Source: Heloderma charlesbogerti (Eukaryota > Chordata > Lepidosauria > Squamata > Helodermatidae). Taken from it: a stretch of DNA of 64,000 nucleotides. Positions 30,488-42,312 of this stretch are shown here, piece after piece; the first letter of the stretch is position 1; each line of letters begins with the position of its first letter. The translations under genes and the position numbers were made by a program. The notes beneath the pieces were generated by a model. The model did no database searches, was not told the origin of the DNA, and worked only from the letters and a program-made list of their open reading frames with translations. The stretch covers positions 2,916,001-2,980,000 of the forward strand of contig JANEZZ010001905.1 of assembly GCA_026122225.1 (NCBI GenBank), written 5' to 3'.

Positions 30488-32071
30488 TTCGTTGCCTTTT
30501 CTGCACTTTTTCCAGTTCTACTACAATAATTTTTTTAGGTGTGGTGACCAGAACTGGACACAGTATTCCAAGTGTGGTCGCACCATAGATTTGTATAAGG
30601 GCAGTATGACATCAGCAGTTTTGTTCTCAATTCCATTTCTAATTATGCCTAACGTGGAGTTTGCCTTTTTTACAGTGGCTGCACACTGGGTTGACATTTT
30701 CATCGAGCTGTCCACAACAGCCCCAAGATCTTTTTTTTTAGTCATTCACCACTAGCTCAGATCCCATCAGTTTATACTTGAAGTGGGGATTTTTTGCTTC
30801 AGCGTGCATCACTGTAGACTTGCTTACACTGAACTGCATTTGCCATTTAGATGCCCATTCCCCCAGTTTGGAGAGTCCTTTTGGAGCTCCTCACACTTCC
30901 TTTTCATTTTAACCACCCTAAATAGTTTGGTGTCATTGGCAAACATGGCCACTTCACTTCTCACTCTTAATTCCAGATCATTTATGAACAAGTTGAAAAG
31001 CACTGGTCCCAACACAGATCCCTGTGAGATCCTACTATTTTACATCCCTCCATTGGAAGAATTTACCATTTACTCCTACTCTCTGCTTTCTGTTCTTTAA
31101 TCAGCTACTGATCCATAAGAGGACGTCTCCTCTTATTCTATGACTACTACGTTTGCTCAGGAGTCTTGGGTGAGGACGTTTGTCAAAAGCCTTTTGAAAA
31201 TCCAAGTAAACAATGTCTACTGGTTCACCACTGTCCACATGTTTGCTCACACTCTCAAAGAACTCTAAAAGATCAGTGAGGCAGGACTTACCTTTGTGGA
31301 AGCCATGCTGATTCTTTTTCAGCAGGGCTTCTACTTCAATATGCCTGCTAATTTTATCTTTAATAATGCCTTCAACCAATCTACCCAGAACAGATGTTAA
31401 GATATCCAGCCTGTAATTTCCCAGATCCTCCTGGATCCTTTTTTTAAAAAATTGGTGTTATATTGGCCATCCACCAGTCCTCTGGTACAGAGGCTGATCT
31501 TAACACATGTTGCATATTTTTGTTAGAAGATCAGCAATTTCATATTTGAATTCTTTGAGAACTCTAGGATGGATGCCATCTGGGCCCAGTGATTCATTTA
31601 CTTTCAATTTGTCAATAAGCTTGAGAACTTCATCTTTTGTCACCACTATTTGCTGCAGTTCCTCAGACTCCCTTCCTGAAAACATCAGTTCAGGCACAGG
31701 TATCTGTCCTATATCTTCTGCAGTGAAGACAGATAAGAAGAACTCATTAAGCTTCTCTGCAGTCTCCTTGTCCTCCTTTAGTACTCCTTTAACTCCATGT
31801 CATCCAAATGGTCCAACTGCCTCCCTTGCTGGTTTCCTGCTTCTGATATATTTAAAGAATTCTTTATTATTGACATTGATGTTGTTAGCGATATGCTCCT
31901 CAAAATGCTTTTTTGCATCTCTTCTTGCCTGCTTGCATCTCCTTTGTGCATTTCCTCACTTGGGCAAGACTTCCATTTTCTGAAGGAAGCTCGCTTCTCT
32001 CTAATAGCTCCCTCAACACTGGTGTCTGATCTGTGATGGATGGCTTATGAAGGTCACTGCTTGCAATCCTG

Positions 32072-32300
32072 TGTAAGAATTTAAGAAGAGCCCTGCTGGA
32101 TCAGACCAAAGGCCTCTCCAGTCCAGCATTGTGTTCATGCAGTGGTGGCCAGCCAGATGCCTCTGGGAATCTTTCAAGCAGAACATGTGTGTGATAGCAC
32201 CCTCCCACCCATGTTCCACAGCAACTGGTGTGCATAGACATACTGCCTCTGATACTGAAGGTTGCCATACAGCCACTATGACCATTCGCTTTTGATAGAC
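32072..32300 (-). mobile_element. CR1 3' end
   Basis: Starts with the inverted tail 'taagaagagccctgctggat' and continues to 'ccatacagccactatgacc'. Abuts the larger CR1 on its left. Confidence 0.75.
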
Positions 32301-33170
32301 CAAATTTAAGTGGCACAGTATCCTAAACAAACATCCAAGTAGAAGTCTGCTCGGTTGATCTAAAGTCCATTTGCCCCATTTATTCTGCTGATTTAAACCT
32401 AAATATGCTGTTTTTACCATATTCTGGATCAACCCACCACATTTCATTCATTTATTTCACTTTAACTCATACACTATCAACATTTATGATGTTTTTGTTT
32501 TTATTGACTTGCCTTCCTCTTTTTTCATCCAGTCGGTCTATTATGCATTATTATTCATTGATCCCTTTTCCCAAATATCAATCATCATCCAATACGACCA
32601 TATGCCTGTACAGTAATATTTGCCTAAATATCTGTTCTGATTTGCATCTTTAATTAAGCATTTGGAAGTTGGCCAGTCTTATCATTAGCCAAATTATACA
32701 TGAAATCAGTTCAGGGCATATTGCTCTAAATAAAACAACAGCTCTTTATTACACAGGAGTATTTTGCCTCGCTCCCATCAAGCAACAGACTCATAAATGC
32801 CTGGCAGGGTAATGAATTGAGAATGCAGGAAATGAAATGGACCTAGCTGGATCAATAATATCATATTCATCCCATAAAGCAGTTATCCTGAACCGAAGCA
32901 TTCTGGGAGTTAGAGAGTGCCCAGACAGCTCGATATAAAACTAACTGGAGGGAGATTGCAGTGGCTGAAGCCACAGTACATGCTGCAATTGGAGATCGTT
33001 CAGAAAGTACATTTTTGAGGTCCTTTGTTATTCATAAAGTCTTGAATACTTTAAAAAATTACTTAAAATACAAACATGCAATAAAGAGAAGTCAAAGATT
33101 CTGATACTTCAAGTTCTTTTACATACACACATATCACACTTTGCCCCCATTAACTGATAGCAATAGCACA
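32301..33170. other. No gene recognised
   Basis: AT-rich sequence with no identified repeat borders. Confidence 0.35.
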
Positions 33171-33174
33171 ATCC

Positions 33175-33245
33175 TACACATGTCTAGTCAGAAATAAAAT
33201 CCATTTAATTCAATGGGGCTTACTCCCAGCCAGGTAAGTATGTGC
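33175..33245. repeat. AAGTCCCACTGA palindromic fragment
   Basis: 'caatcctacacatgtctagt' followed by 'attcaatggggcttactccc'. Confidence 0.5.
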
Positions 33246-33249
33246 AGCG

Positions 33250-34010
33250 TTCCTTTGTTTGCCCTTCAGTACTCCTTCTTCCCCCTCAGTGCGTGACGGA
33301 GATCATCAGCTTGTGTCTCAGCTATATCCGTTCAGGCTGCAGGTGGTGGCTCACATGACTGAATGATCCCCCATGCAAGAAGAAGAAGGACTACCAGCAC
33401 CCTGCACTTGGAAAATGAGCATCTCATGAAGAAGAACCAGTCTAGCATAGCCTAGAACCTGTCATGCTAGTTTTCTACTTGGAGGGATTTTTATTTTTAT
33501 TTTTGGTATGCAGGAGCATTCAGCCATGTGAGCCCTGCCCCTGCAATCAAAAGTGGTACAGCCCAGACAGAGGTTTGCCACTTCAGTAAGCTGCTAACAC
33601 TGGCCAGTCACCAAGGAACAACAGTTTGTGTGTTCCCTGGCTGTCACCAACAGAGATTCAGGGGTTCCTCAGCAGACAAGGTTTTGTTTGTTTTTTGTAC
33701 CCCCACCCTTCAACAGATAAAAAGTCTCCCCTGAATATCAACATTTTTAAAAACCACTGCACTGGAGGAGAAGTGGACAGGCTTCACGTTTTGTATGATT
33801 TATTTCTTCTGTTTGTTTTTAAAATTAGACTGCCTGTAGTCAACTGATGTGCTTTAAACATGCAAAGCAAAGGAAGTATACCTTGATCTTAGCAATTAAT
33901 TAAGACATAACTATGATTTGTTTAGTGATGCTGAGAAACAATACTTATTGGCTTTGCTGGATTAGAACAAGGCTCATAAGTCCAGCATTCCTTGCAACAA
34001 CAACAACCTT
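33250..34010. other. No gene recognised
   Basis: Chance frames only. Around 33.5 kb 'atgcaggagcattc' and 'agtggtacagcccagac' recur from 28.75-28.82 kb, so an unclassified repeat is present. Confidence 0.35.
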
Positions 34011-34017
34011 CTGTTTG

Positions 34018-34074
34018 GACTCAGTGCTCTTATAGGCCCCTTCCAACCCTACTATTCTATGATTCTATGATTTC
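34018..34074 (+). mobile_element. CR1 terminal fragment
   Basis: 'ataggccccttccaacccta' runs into 'ctattctatgattctatgat', the very end of the CR1 tail. Confidence 0.8.
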
Positions 34075-34224
34075 AGGAACTGAACCAACATGTACAAGTT
34101 GGCCCAGTGGAAATTGTCCTGTGGTACCCAGTTGAGGTAGAATCTACCTTTTGCCCACCTTGTGCCAGCTAGAGGATGTGGAAAGGCAAGAGAACTGAAC
34201 GTCACCGCATCAGATGTTATAACT

Positions 34225-34543
34225 CAGGGGTGCTGGACCTCTTTCAGCCCAAGGGCTGAATTCCACTTCGGAGAAGCTTGCGGGGTGGAGGGCCGACACA
34301 ATTCCAGCAGTGAGTGACATCAAAGGCAAAAGGGACAGGGGCTAAAAATACAAAAGAAAAACAGAAATACCAGCATATTTTAGCTTAAAGCTCTTCCTGC
34401 GCAAACTGGGAAAACTGCACAAAAGCCAGGAAACCACCCAGTGATTGGGGGAAGGAGGTGGAACCACCTGGGGAATGTAGGACAGCTAGATTGGAACCCC
34501 AGGTGGGCTGAATTTGGCCCCCAGGCCTGAACTTCAACACCTG
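34225..34543. mobile_element. CAGGGGTG hAT MITE (319 bp)
   Basis: Ends 'caggggtgctggacctc' and 'cctgaacttcaacacctg'. It is flanked by an exact direct repeat tgttataact (34215-34224, 34544-34553), whose inner 8 bases fit hAT. It has internal 'gggctgaattcc' and 'gctgaatttggccc' arms. Confidence 0.85.
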
Positions 34544-34789
34544 TGTTATAACTGAAAAGCTCAAACACAACATGTTTAAGTTATACTAGTATGATTTATA
34601 ATCTATTACTACAGGTAGAAATTGTGCTATTTAGCGTCACAAGTAAACAACCAAATTTCTGTTTATCGTGGTCAACATTTTTCACTTAGCCAACCACCAC
34701 AAATCTAGAATCTCTCCAGCAGAATGTGAATGGGGCGGGGGGGGGGGAATGTCTAGACTTTACAATGAATTTCATTACCTTTTTTTGTT

Positions 34790-35200
34790 GCCCCTCCGTC
34801 CACTTTGGAGAAGTCATTTCGGAGGCCTTCACAAGTTCACAGTCTGCTTGGGGTTTCATTATCCTGAAAATATTGGTGTCATCCACACATGTGGCCATTT
34901 CACTGCCCAACCCTAACTCAAGATCCTTAGGAAGATCCAATACTGATCCTTGGGTAGAAATCACACCTCTACCTTCCCTCCATTGTGGCAACAGCCCATT
35001 TGCTATTGGTCATTGCTTCCTGGGGTTTAACCAGTCCCTAGTCCATAAGAGGAATGGCCCTCTCATTCCATGTCTGCTATGTTTACTCAGGAACCTTGTC
35101 AAAAGCTGTGTGGAAGTCCAAGACTCCAAGTATGTTGTGTCTACCGGAGCACTTCTGGTAGACACAAGATCCTCAAGTTAGTTGATCAGCTGACTTGTCT
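34790..35200 (-). mobile_element. Decayed CR1 reverse-transcriptase fragment
   Basis: In reverse it gives a worn RT frame: 'SEMATCVDDTNIFRIMK' (the FADD box reads CVDD), then 'DCELVKASEMTSPKW'. Same type as the RT at 30.9 kb. Confidence 0.65.
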
Positions 35201-35514
35201 GCTTCCCCTACTCACTGCATCAAACATTCCTTGCCTCCTCTTCCATTTTTCACAGTCTCTATTTTCCTCTAGTTAGCCCTTCACCTCATATTTTTTCGAA
35301 CTCATTCGACATTCCTTTTCCTCAAGGAACCCTACCATTGGCCCAGGCAGCCATATCATCTCCCAGTAAGACTGACAACTTTTCAGTGGGGACTTGACTT
35401 TAACATTGGCTTGATTGGGGGGGGCAGGGGGAATGAGCTGGCAACCTTATTGCGCACCCTTAGGCCTATGGAAACCATGGACAATGAGCAATGCCCACTC
35501 CAGTATCCACTTAG

Positions 35515-35940
35515 TGCAGCCTTCCCCAATGTGATGCTCTCCAGATACGTTGGGCTACAACCTCCACTAACCCCAGTCAACATGGCCAACACTGAGACTA
35601 CCTTCTCCCCTGTTGACCCATTTGGTCCTTGAGGTTATCTGGTGAGGTCATCCTGGAGGTGCTGCATAGTGCTAGGGTCCTCTCTGTAGTTGTTCTGAGC
35701 AGGGCATTCAGAGTAGTGGCGCCCACTATGTGGAATAATTTCCACCCTGGGATTAGATGTGCACCGACACTTTTTATCTTGTGTCAGTATAGGTGCATGT
35801 TGAAGACATATCTGTTTATGCATACTTTTCCTCTGTAATTTAGCCTACTAACTTATGCATATGTGTACATAAAGCCAATACATACAATATGTGTGTGCAC
35901 TGCTTTGCAATCTGTAGATAAATGCTCATAAATAAAATAA
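35515..35940 (+). mobile_element. Half MITE followed by an L2-like LINE tail
   Basis: 35515-35590 is one arm of the palindromic MITE ('cagccttccccaatgtgatg', 'ttgggctacaacctcc'). 35600-35940 is an L2-like end ('gtggaataatttccaccctg', ending in AAATAAAATAAA). Confidence 0.5.
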
Positions 35941-36225
35941 ATCTGGAGGGTGCCAGGTTGAAGAATTCTGGTTTGGTGGATACCACAGCTTTAGTTCTAA
36001 TTGCACATAGTGAGAACATTTGATGGGAATCCGAGACAGTGAAAGGCCGTGGGGGTAGAAGAATGATTTAAATATTAGGTTAACATAATGAACTGATCTG
36101 TCTGTGATAAGTAGGAACACTTGGGGAACAAAATTCAACAACGACTAGCAAACTAGATTGAGAAAAGCCTCAGATAGATATGTCTTCCTTCTTTTGATAG
36201 CTGAATCAAAAGCAGAAACTAATAA

Positions 36226-36226
<1 letters not shown>

Positions 36227-36266
<40 letters not shown>
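36227..36266. repeat. (CA)20 microsatellite
   Basis: An uninterrupted CA run of about 20 units. Confidence 0.95.
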
Positions 36267-36268
<2 letters not shown>

Positions 36269-36269
36269 G

Positions 36270-37490
36270 CCTCCCATAAGTTCTCCTCTGCAAATTTTGA
36301 TGGTGCATGATCTCCAAATGTGCAAATATTTGAATATTTTATATTCAGCATCAGCCTTTGGCATCTGAAAATTGCATGATAGCCATCAGTATTTGACAGT
36401 ATCTGATTGATGACACAATAGAACTTAGCAAATTCTAAATTAACTTCATATTTTAAACCAGAGGAGAATTCAGAGTGGGAGGAGGCTTCATATAGTAACC
36501 CATCATCTGCTACTCCAGGACTATCCAGGCCAGAGGACATGGCTTTATCAGGCTCCTCAGACTCAGAGTGCACCTCTGTGACGCAGTCCTCACCACCTCC
36601 ATGCCATGGGAGCCAGCAGCTCCAGAATTGGACAATGGCCCTTGAAGAAGTAGACACTGACAGCTCCTCAGAGGGGGTGGAGTTAACAGCAGGTGCAAAC
36701 CAGGCAGCCTTCCATAAGGCAACAGGCCTCTGTGTGTTGCTGAATCAACAGTTCTGCTTGAGTGAGTTCGTGGGCTGCCTTCTTCACACACAAGTTTCAT
36801 CCTGCTATTGAGATTGCTCACTCCCAGAAGTTTGTGGGTCCTTTTCATGCCATCATCAACCTTCAGGGCACATCCAGAGGTATTTCCTAGTTATTCCATG
36901 TTAAATAGATCAGGAAATAATGAAGTATTAAAATATGTCAAATTGTTGTGTTATTAAAACAGCCAGTAGATGGCACTGTTTCATTGAGTTCTATGGAACC
37001 TTAAAAATTAAAAACTTCCCCTCTCAGCAATCACATGGTCACCATCTGGGATCCCACTGTAAACACGGAAAGGCTCCACAACAGTAGGACTGAGGATTTT
37101 TTTCTTTAATGTAAAGGCAGCACCAGTCAGCATAGCTCCCTCCAGTGTCCTGAAAGGCCCTGGTCTGACAATTGTGCATATCTGGCTGACTGGTTCATTG
37201 GACTTGACTTTGCCTTGCCCTTCTGGTAAGAGCAACTGCTTCAGATTGGCTCCCATGGGATCCTTGAGCCAAGCTAGGCAGGACAGTTTCAAAAGCTGAA
37301 TACCAGCAATTTCAGTCAAATGTGGATATCAAAATCCAATGGTAACATTTGAAAATGTGCCAGTCTGAATGGCACCCTATCCTATGCACATCTATGGAGC
37401 CTTGTACGCTGATGGCACTCTACATTTTAACAACAACAACAACAACATATCAACAACCAAAGTAACTCTATGTCAGTTAGCCAGCCCAGC
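36270..37490. other. No gene recognised; unclassified repeat possible
   Basis: 36440-36850 has a codon-like texture ('gactcagagtgcacctctgt') but no identifiable domain. 37008-37319 is open on the minus strand for 103 codons without a recognised product. Confidence 0.3.
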
Positions 37491-37499
37491 TTGAGAAAT

Positions 37500-37760
37500 G
37501 AATTCCATCTTCTGGCTCCTTTCCTGACTATTTTTAAATGTGGAAGTGGATGTTCCAGTCTGCTTTTAAATGAACAGATGCCAATCTTTATTTTATAAAT
37601 TTGAATGTTTACTGTTGCTGTTATCTTAAATGTTTTATGTTCCTGTTTTAGTTAATTGTATTTTATATTTTACTGTTTTATAATTTTATCTTGAAAACCA
37701 CCTTGAGAAGGCTTCGCCTTGAAAAGCAATATCAAAATATGTTAAATAAATGAGGAACAA
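37500..37760 (+). mobile_element. LINE 3' tail, probably L2-like
   Basis: AT-rich 3' text with 'aaaaccaccttgagaaggct' and an 'atgttaaataaatgag' end, like other L2-like tails. Confidence 0.4.
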
Positions 37761-37847
37761 AGGGAATAAGATCCTCAGTACTTAGCTAAGAATTGTAAAG
37801 CCATCGTAGGAGCTGATGTCCCAGAGAGACATACAACAGAAGAACAT

Positions 37848-38425
37848 AAGAAGATCTGTGCTGGATCAAACCAAGGGTCCATCTACTCCAGCATTCTGTT
37901 CATGCAGCAGTGGCCAACCAGCTGCCCATAGGAAACCCACAAGCAGGAATGAATGCAACAGCACCCTCCCACCCATGTTTCCCAGCAACTGGTGTACAAA
38001 GCCATACTGCCCTTGATGCTGGAGGTAGCATATAGCCATCAGGACCAGCAGCCACTGATAGCCTTCTCCTCCATGAATTTGTCCAATCCCCTTTTAAAAC
38101 CATCCGAATTGATGGCCATCATGAGTGAATTCCACGGTTTAACTATGTGCTCTGTGAAAATGTACCACCCTTTATCCATCGTGAAGGTCCCACCAATCAG
38201 CTTCATGGGATGACCCCAGGTTCTACATTATGAGAGAGGGAGAAAAATGTCTTCCTAGTTCCTATCCACTTTCTCCACAGCAGGCATGATTATGTTCACC
38301 TCTGTCGTGTCTCCCCTTACTCACCTCTTGTCAAAGCTAAACACACCTTTCCTCATAGGGGCATTGCTCCAGCCCCTTGATCATTTTACTTGCCCTTGTC
38401 TGCACTTTTCCAAGATGGTCATAGA
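37848..38425 (-). mobile_element. CR1 3' region
   Basis: Inverted tail 'agaacataagaagatctgtg', then the standard blocks 'ccaaccagctgcccatagga', 'ggtttaactatgtgctctgt' and 'tttgcacttttcc'-type text to about 38425. Confidence 0.8.
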
Positions 38426-38737
38426 CCAGTGAGGGTCAACCAGACATTTTAGCAGGTTTTGGGTAACGCAAAAGCAGATCAAACCAAAAAATCATTTCTT
38501 TTTTGTAGTATGTCACCAGCTTGCCGATTATCTCCAAATCAGCAGACATGCTGATGACCAACTACACAGCAACAATCAGACATCTGCTAAGTGACAACAT
38601 CCTTCCATGTGGGAAAAGGCTGTCATTCCTTGCTTATGCAGATATTTCAGCTTCCCTCTCCCTCATCTTACATTTTAGATTTCCTCTGAATCGCTGCCCT
38701 TACCAGTGACTAGCTTCTAAAATGAGAAGCAATGAGG

Positions 38738-38880
38738 CAGCTTTCCCCAACCTGCCACCCCAGATGTGTTAGACTACAGCTCCCATCATTCCCAGCAAGT
38801 GTGGCTATTGGCAGAGCAAGCTAAGGGTGATGGGAGTTGTAGTCCAACACATCTGGAGGGCACCAGGTTGGGGAAAATTG
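38738..38880. mobile_element. Palindromic hAT-type MITE (143 bp)
   Basis: Ends 'cagctttccccaacctg' and 'caggttggggaaaattg'. Flanks caatgagg (38730-38737) and cagtaagg (38881-38888) match at 6 of 8. Confidence 0.72.
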
Positions 38881-39334
38881 CAGTAAGGCCTTGAAACCTG
38901 CAACATGCCATACCTCATCCTCCGGAAATATTTCCCATAATCCCAAGCAGAAACGAGTTGATTGTGTGCACTCAATACTCAGAGACACTGCATATGCTCA
39001 GAGACACTGAGCTGGACTAGATGATACCATTCACCTAATCTGGTCCATGTCATATTCTCCAGCCATGGTTCCACCTCAAACTCAGAAGAAGACATAGATG
39101 GGGAGGAGGAAGAATTACCATGGCACCCACATTCCCATGTATTTCATGCAGCCTTTTTATTCTGTATGCATATGGCATGCCTGCTCACACTGGGGAAAGC
39201 CAACCAGTTGTGGTTTCTGACCTGGACTTGCTGGTGTAGTAAAGTGACTACATTTGGAGAGATGTATGTAGCTCAGATCTCACAGCAGCCACCAATAGTG
39301 AGGTAGATGGGCAGGCTGCTATCTCACATAGAAA

Positions 39335-39999
39335 CATGTGCTGCGACCACATTTAGAATACTGTGTACAGTTCTGGTCACTGCACCTAAAAATGGATATT
39401 GTAGACTTGGAAAAAGTGCAGAAAAGGGCAACTAAAATGATCAAGAGGCGAAACATCTCCCCTGTGAGAAAAGGTTACATAGGATCTGGGACTGTTTAGC
39501 TTAGAAAAGAGGCAAGGGAGGGGAGATGTGATAAGAGGTGTACAAAATTCTGCATGGTTTGGAGGAAGTGGAAAGGGAGACATTTCCCCCCTCTCTCCTA
39601 ATACTGGAACCCAGTGGGGTCATTCCATGAAGTTGATTGGTGGGAGATTCAGGACAAATAAAAGGTAGTCCTTCACACAGTGCAGAATCCAACTATGGAA
39701 TTCACTTCCACCAGATGTAGTGAATGCCACCAATTTGGATGGCTTTAAAAGGGGATTGGGCAAATTCATGGAGGATCGGGCTATCAATGGCTACTAGTCC
39801 TCATGACTATGTGCTGCCTCCAGTATCAGAGGTGGTATGCCTATGCACACCAGTTGCTGGGGAACATGGGTGGGAGGGTGCTTCTGCACTCTTGTCCTGC
39901 TTATAGGTTCCTGGTCGACAGCTGATTGGCCACTGTGTGAACAGAATGCTGGACTAGATGAACCCCTGGTCTGATCCAGCAGAGCTCTTCTGATGTTCT
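39335..39999 (+). mobile_element. CR1 C-terminal coding part and 3' end
   Basis: Starts at 'cgaccacatttagaatactg' (the RPHLEYC region), runs through 'aaaagtgcagaaaagggcaa' and the 3' region, and ends 'tctgatgttcttat'. The best forward example of this CR1 tail type. Confidence 0.85.
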
Positions 40000-40275
40000 T
40001 ATCGTCAGCTCTCCATTCTACAATAAGAGATTAATATAAAAAGATTCATCGACTTCATATGCCCTCGCTGCCCTGGTTCGCTATTGAATCCAGGGGATGC
40101 GGGAGGTGTCTGTAAAGCCTTAATGATAAAATTCAACAAAAACATCATGTGCACATCCGCACAGTACATTTTTGAAAATCAGGGTTGACGAACAGTTTTT
40201 TTGTTGCTGCTGTTCTAACATATCAGGAATGTAGAAGCGATTGTAAAGCATGGAATGGTGGTTGTGTGGGGGAGA

Positions 40276-40345
40276 CAATCGTTGTTGTTGTTGTTGTTGT
40301 TCAGTCGTTCATTCGTGTCCGACTCTTCGTGACTGCTTTGCAACT
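40276..40345 (-). mobile_element. BovB (RTE) LINE or BovB-tailed SINE 3' end
   Basis: 'gttgttcagtcgttcattcg' plus 'tgtccgactcttcgtgactg' is the diagnostic BovB 3' end, in reverse, with its (GTT)n tail at 40281-40300. BovB is abundant in squamates and, through horizontal transfer, in ruminants. Confidence 0.8.
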
Positions 40346-40404
40346 GAAGTAATACACGTGGCTGTCCAAAGGGGTCCCCATAGGACCATTAAGTCCTGGT
40401 CATT

Positions 40405-40660
40405 TATTTTTATTTTATGTATTTATTGCATTTATACCTCGCCATTTTTCATCTTGCAAGGAACCCAAGGCAGTTACATTATCCTCCTCCTCTCCGTTTT
40501 ATCTTCACAACACCAACCCTGTGAGGTAGGTTGGGCTGAGAGTCTGTGACTGGCCCAGAGTCACCCAGTGAGCTTCCATGGCCAAGTGGGGACTCAAACC
40601 CAGATCTCCCGGCTCCCAGTCCAATACTCTCGCCACTACACCACTGGCTCTAAGTCTAAA
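40405..40660 (-). mobile_element. CORE/MIR-like SINE
   Basis: Tail 'gcatttatacctcgccattt', core 'gactggcccagagtcaccca' and head 'tctcgccactacaccactgg' in reverse. Nearly complete. Confidence 0.78.
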
Positions 40661-40963
40661 ATAACCCAGCTGCACCGCTGCAGTGACACCCAAGGGTTCT
40701 TTCTTTCAACAGTGTAACTTACAGTGGAAGAGTCATTTTGCTTCTGCTATTGTTCAGCAATTGGGAGTCAGAATTGCTTATCTGCAAATGCTTTTGTTTA
40801 TCTCCTGCAAACTCAGAGATCTACCAGTAGATTCAGACCCATCTTCCACCTATGCCTGTCCTAGGACATGTGCTTGGTTCCCTTATCCATTTTACTACTC
40901 CACACAAGCTCACTTAGTGCTATGCAGCTCACTGGTACTACATACTGAGAAATTATAAACCAT

Positions 40964-41000
40964 TGAGGGTGCAATCCTATGCATGTTTAGACAGAAATCA
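40964..41000. mobile_element. GCAATCCTATGCAT MITE fragment
   Basis: Left arm only ('gggtgcaatcctatgcatgt'), adjoining a CR1. The preceding 'aaaccattg' recurs before the arms at 41883 and 42192. Confidence 0.55.
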
Positions 41001-41008
41001 TTAAGGGG

Positions 41009-41441
41009 TTTATGATCAGGGGACTGGAAACAAAGCCTTATGAAGAGAGACTGAAAGAACTGGGCATGTTTAGCCTTGAGAAGAGAAGAGGGAGATAGGA
41101 TAGCGCTCTTCCAGTATTCGAAAGGTTGTCACAGAGAGGAAGGCCAGCATCTCTGCTCAATCACCCCAGAGTGCAGGACACGGAATAATGGGCTCAAGTG
41201 ACAGGAAGCCAGATTCCGGCTGAACATCAGGAAAAATGTCCTGACTGTAAGAGCAATACGACAATGGAACCCATTCCCTAGGGAGGTGGTGGGCTCTCCC
41301 ACACTGGAATGGAAGCATTCAAGACGAGGCTGGACAGCCACCTGTCAGGGATGCTCTCTGACCTGGATTCCTGCATTGAGCAGGGCGTTGGGCTCGATGG
41401 TCTTGTAGGCCCCTTCCAACCCTACTATTCTATGATTCTAT
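41009..41441 (+). mobile_element. CR1 3' end
   Basis: From 'tcaggggactggaaacaaag' to 'ccctactattctatgattct'. 5' truncated. Confidence 0.88.
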
Positions 41442-41442
41442 A

Positions 41443-41853
41443 AGGGCGCAATCCTATGGGGATAGGTGGCCACCTCTGAACTCGGAGGCGACCGCCTATC
41501 CAATGCAGGGCAGGAGAAGCACAGAGGGGATCGTCTCCTCCATGCTTCTCCTGCCCTGCATTCACAGCTAGACAGCCGATTTCAGCTGACTAGCCATGGG
41601 AAGCTGGAGCAGGAGGGTGGCGGAGGCTAGATGATGCAAGGATGTGTCGTATCGTCATTTCCGCCCTCCCCAGCCTGGCCCGGCCCCAGGAACGCCCCTT
41701 TTATGCCGCTCCCTGCTGCTCTTATGAGCACGGAGTGCAGAGCCATTCCGTGCTGCCTATGAGGCAGCACAGGAGGGGGGGAAGGTTGGTTCCCAGAAAC
41801 CGATGTATCCTATGGCTGTCTAGTTGCTGACTAGCAGCCATAGGATTGCTCCC
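41443..41853. mobile_element. Inverted-repeat element with AGGGCGCAATCCTATGG ends
   Basis: Left 'agggcgcaatcctatgg' mirrors right 'ccataggattgctccct'. An inner palindrome pairs 'gcagggcaggagaagcacag' with 'tgcttctcctgccctgc'. The ends resemble the GCAATCCTATGCAT family but the interior differs. No coding potential. Confidence 0.6.
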
Positions 41854-41882
41854 TAAGAGAGCAATCCTGTGCATGTTTATAT

Positions 41883-42187
41883 AAACCATTAAGGGTACAA
41901 TCCTATGCATGTTTAGACAGAAAATATAAACCATTAAACCATCCTTTAACGGCTTAAACCAATCCTTTGCGTTGGATTATATAAATTTTCAGCGCCAGGT
42001 GTTGAAGATCTTTTTCGTTTCCCAGGCATTTTAGCTTTCTTCAGTTTTTGTTTTAAATCTGTTTAAACTTTTATATTGTATTTTATCATGTTGTATTTTA
42101 TAGTGTTCATGGTTGTGAACCACCAAGAGAGCTCCAGCTATTGGGAAGTATAAAAAGGTAATAAGTAAATTTAATAAATAAATAAAC
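41883..42187 (+). mobile_element. Palindromic fragment plus L2-like tail
   Basis: 41883-41925 is a GCAATCCTATGCATG arm. From about 41990, L2-like 3' text ends 'agagctccagctattgggaa' and AAATAAATAAA. Confidence 0.5.
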
Positions 42188-42191
42188 CATT

Positions 42192-42312
42192 CGGGGCACA
42201 ACCTTATGCATGTTTAGACAGAAAAAAGCCTTACAATTCTCAGCATGCTGGATGGAGCATGCTGGGAGTTGCAGGACTTCTTTCTGTCTAAACATACATA
42301 GGGTTGTGCCCT
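42192..42312. mobile_element. GCAATCCTATGCAT palindromic MITE
   Basis: 'ggggcacaaccttatgcatg' pairs with 'catacatagggttgtgccct'. The inner arms are 'ttacaattctcagcatgctg' and 'catgctgggagttgcagg'. Confidence 0.75.

Larger units (their letters stand above)
29398..32035 (-). mobile_element. CR1 LINE, reverse-transcriptase part, interrupted
   Basis: The longest reverse-strand CR1. Broken frames give RT pieces: KLIDKLKVNESLGPDGIHPR, KKNQHGFHKGKSCLTDLLEF, VDIVYLDFQKAFD, LGPVLFNLFINDLEL with FANDTK (FADD motif changed), then [12 protein letters not shown]. Two younger elements interrupt it, at 29685-30083 and 30369-30487. Many stops and shifts; not functional. Confidence 0.85.

Noticed and set aside
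30824..31697. Reverse-transcriptase-like frames as a possible host gene
   Set aside because: Short, broken, out of frame with each other and part of a CR1 LINE interrupted by two MITEs.
37008..37319. 103-codon minus-strand frame with protein-like texture
   Set aside because: No domain or family recognised, no splice context. A database search (BLASTP) would decide; left unassigned.
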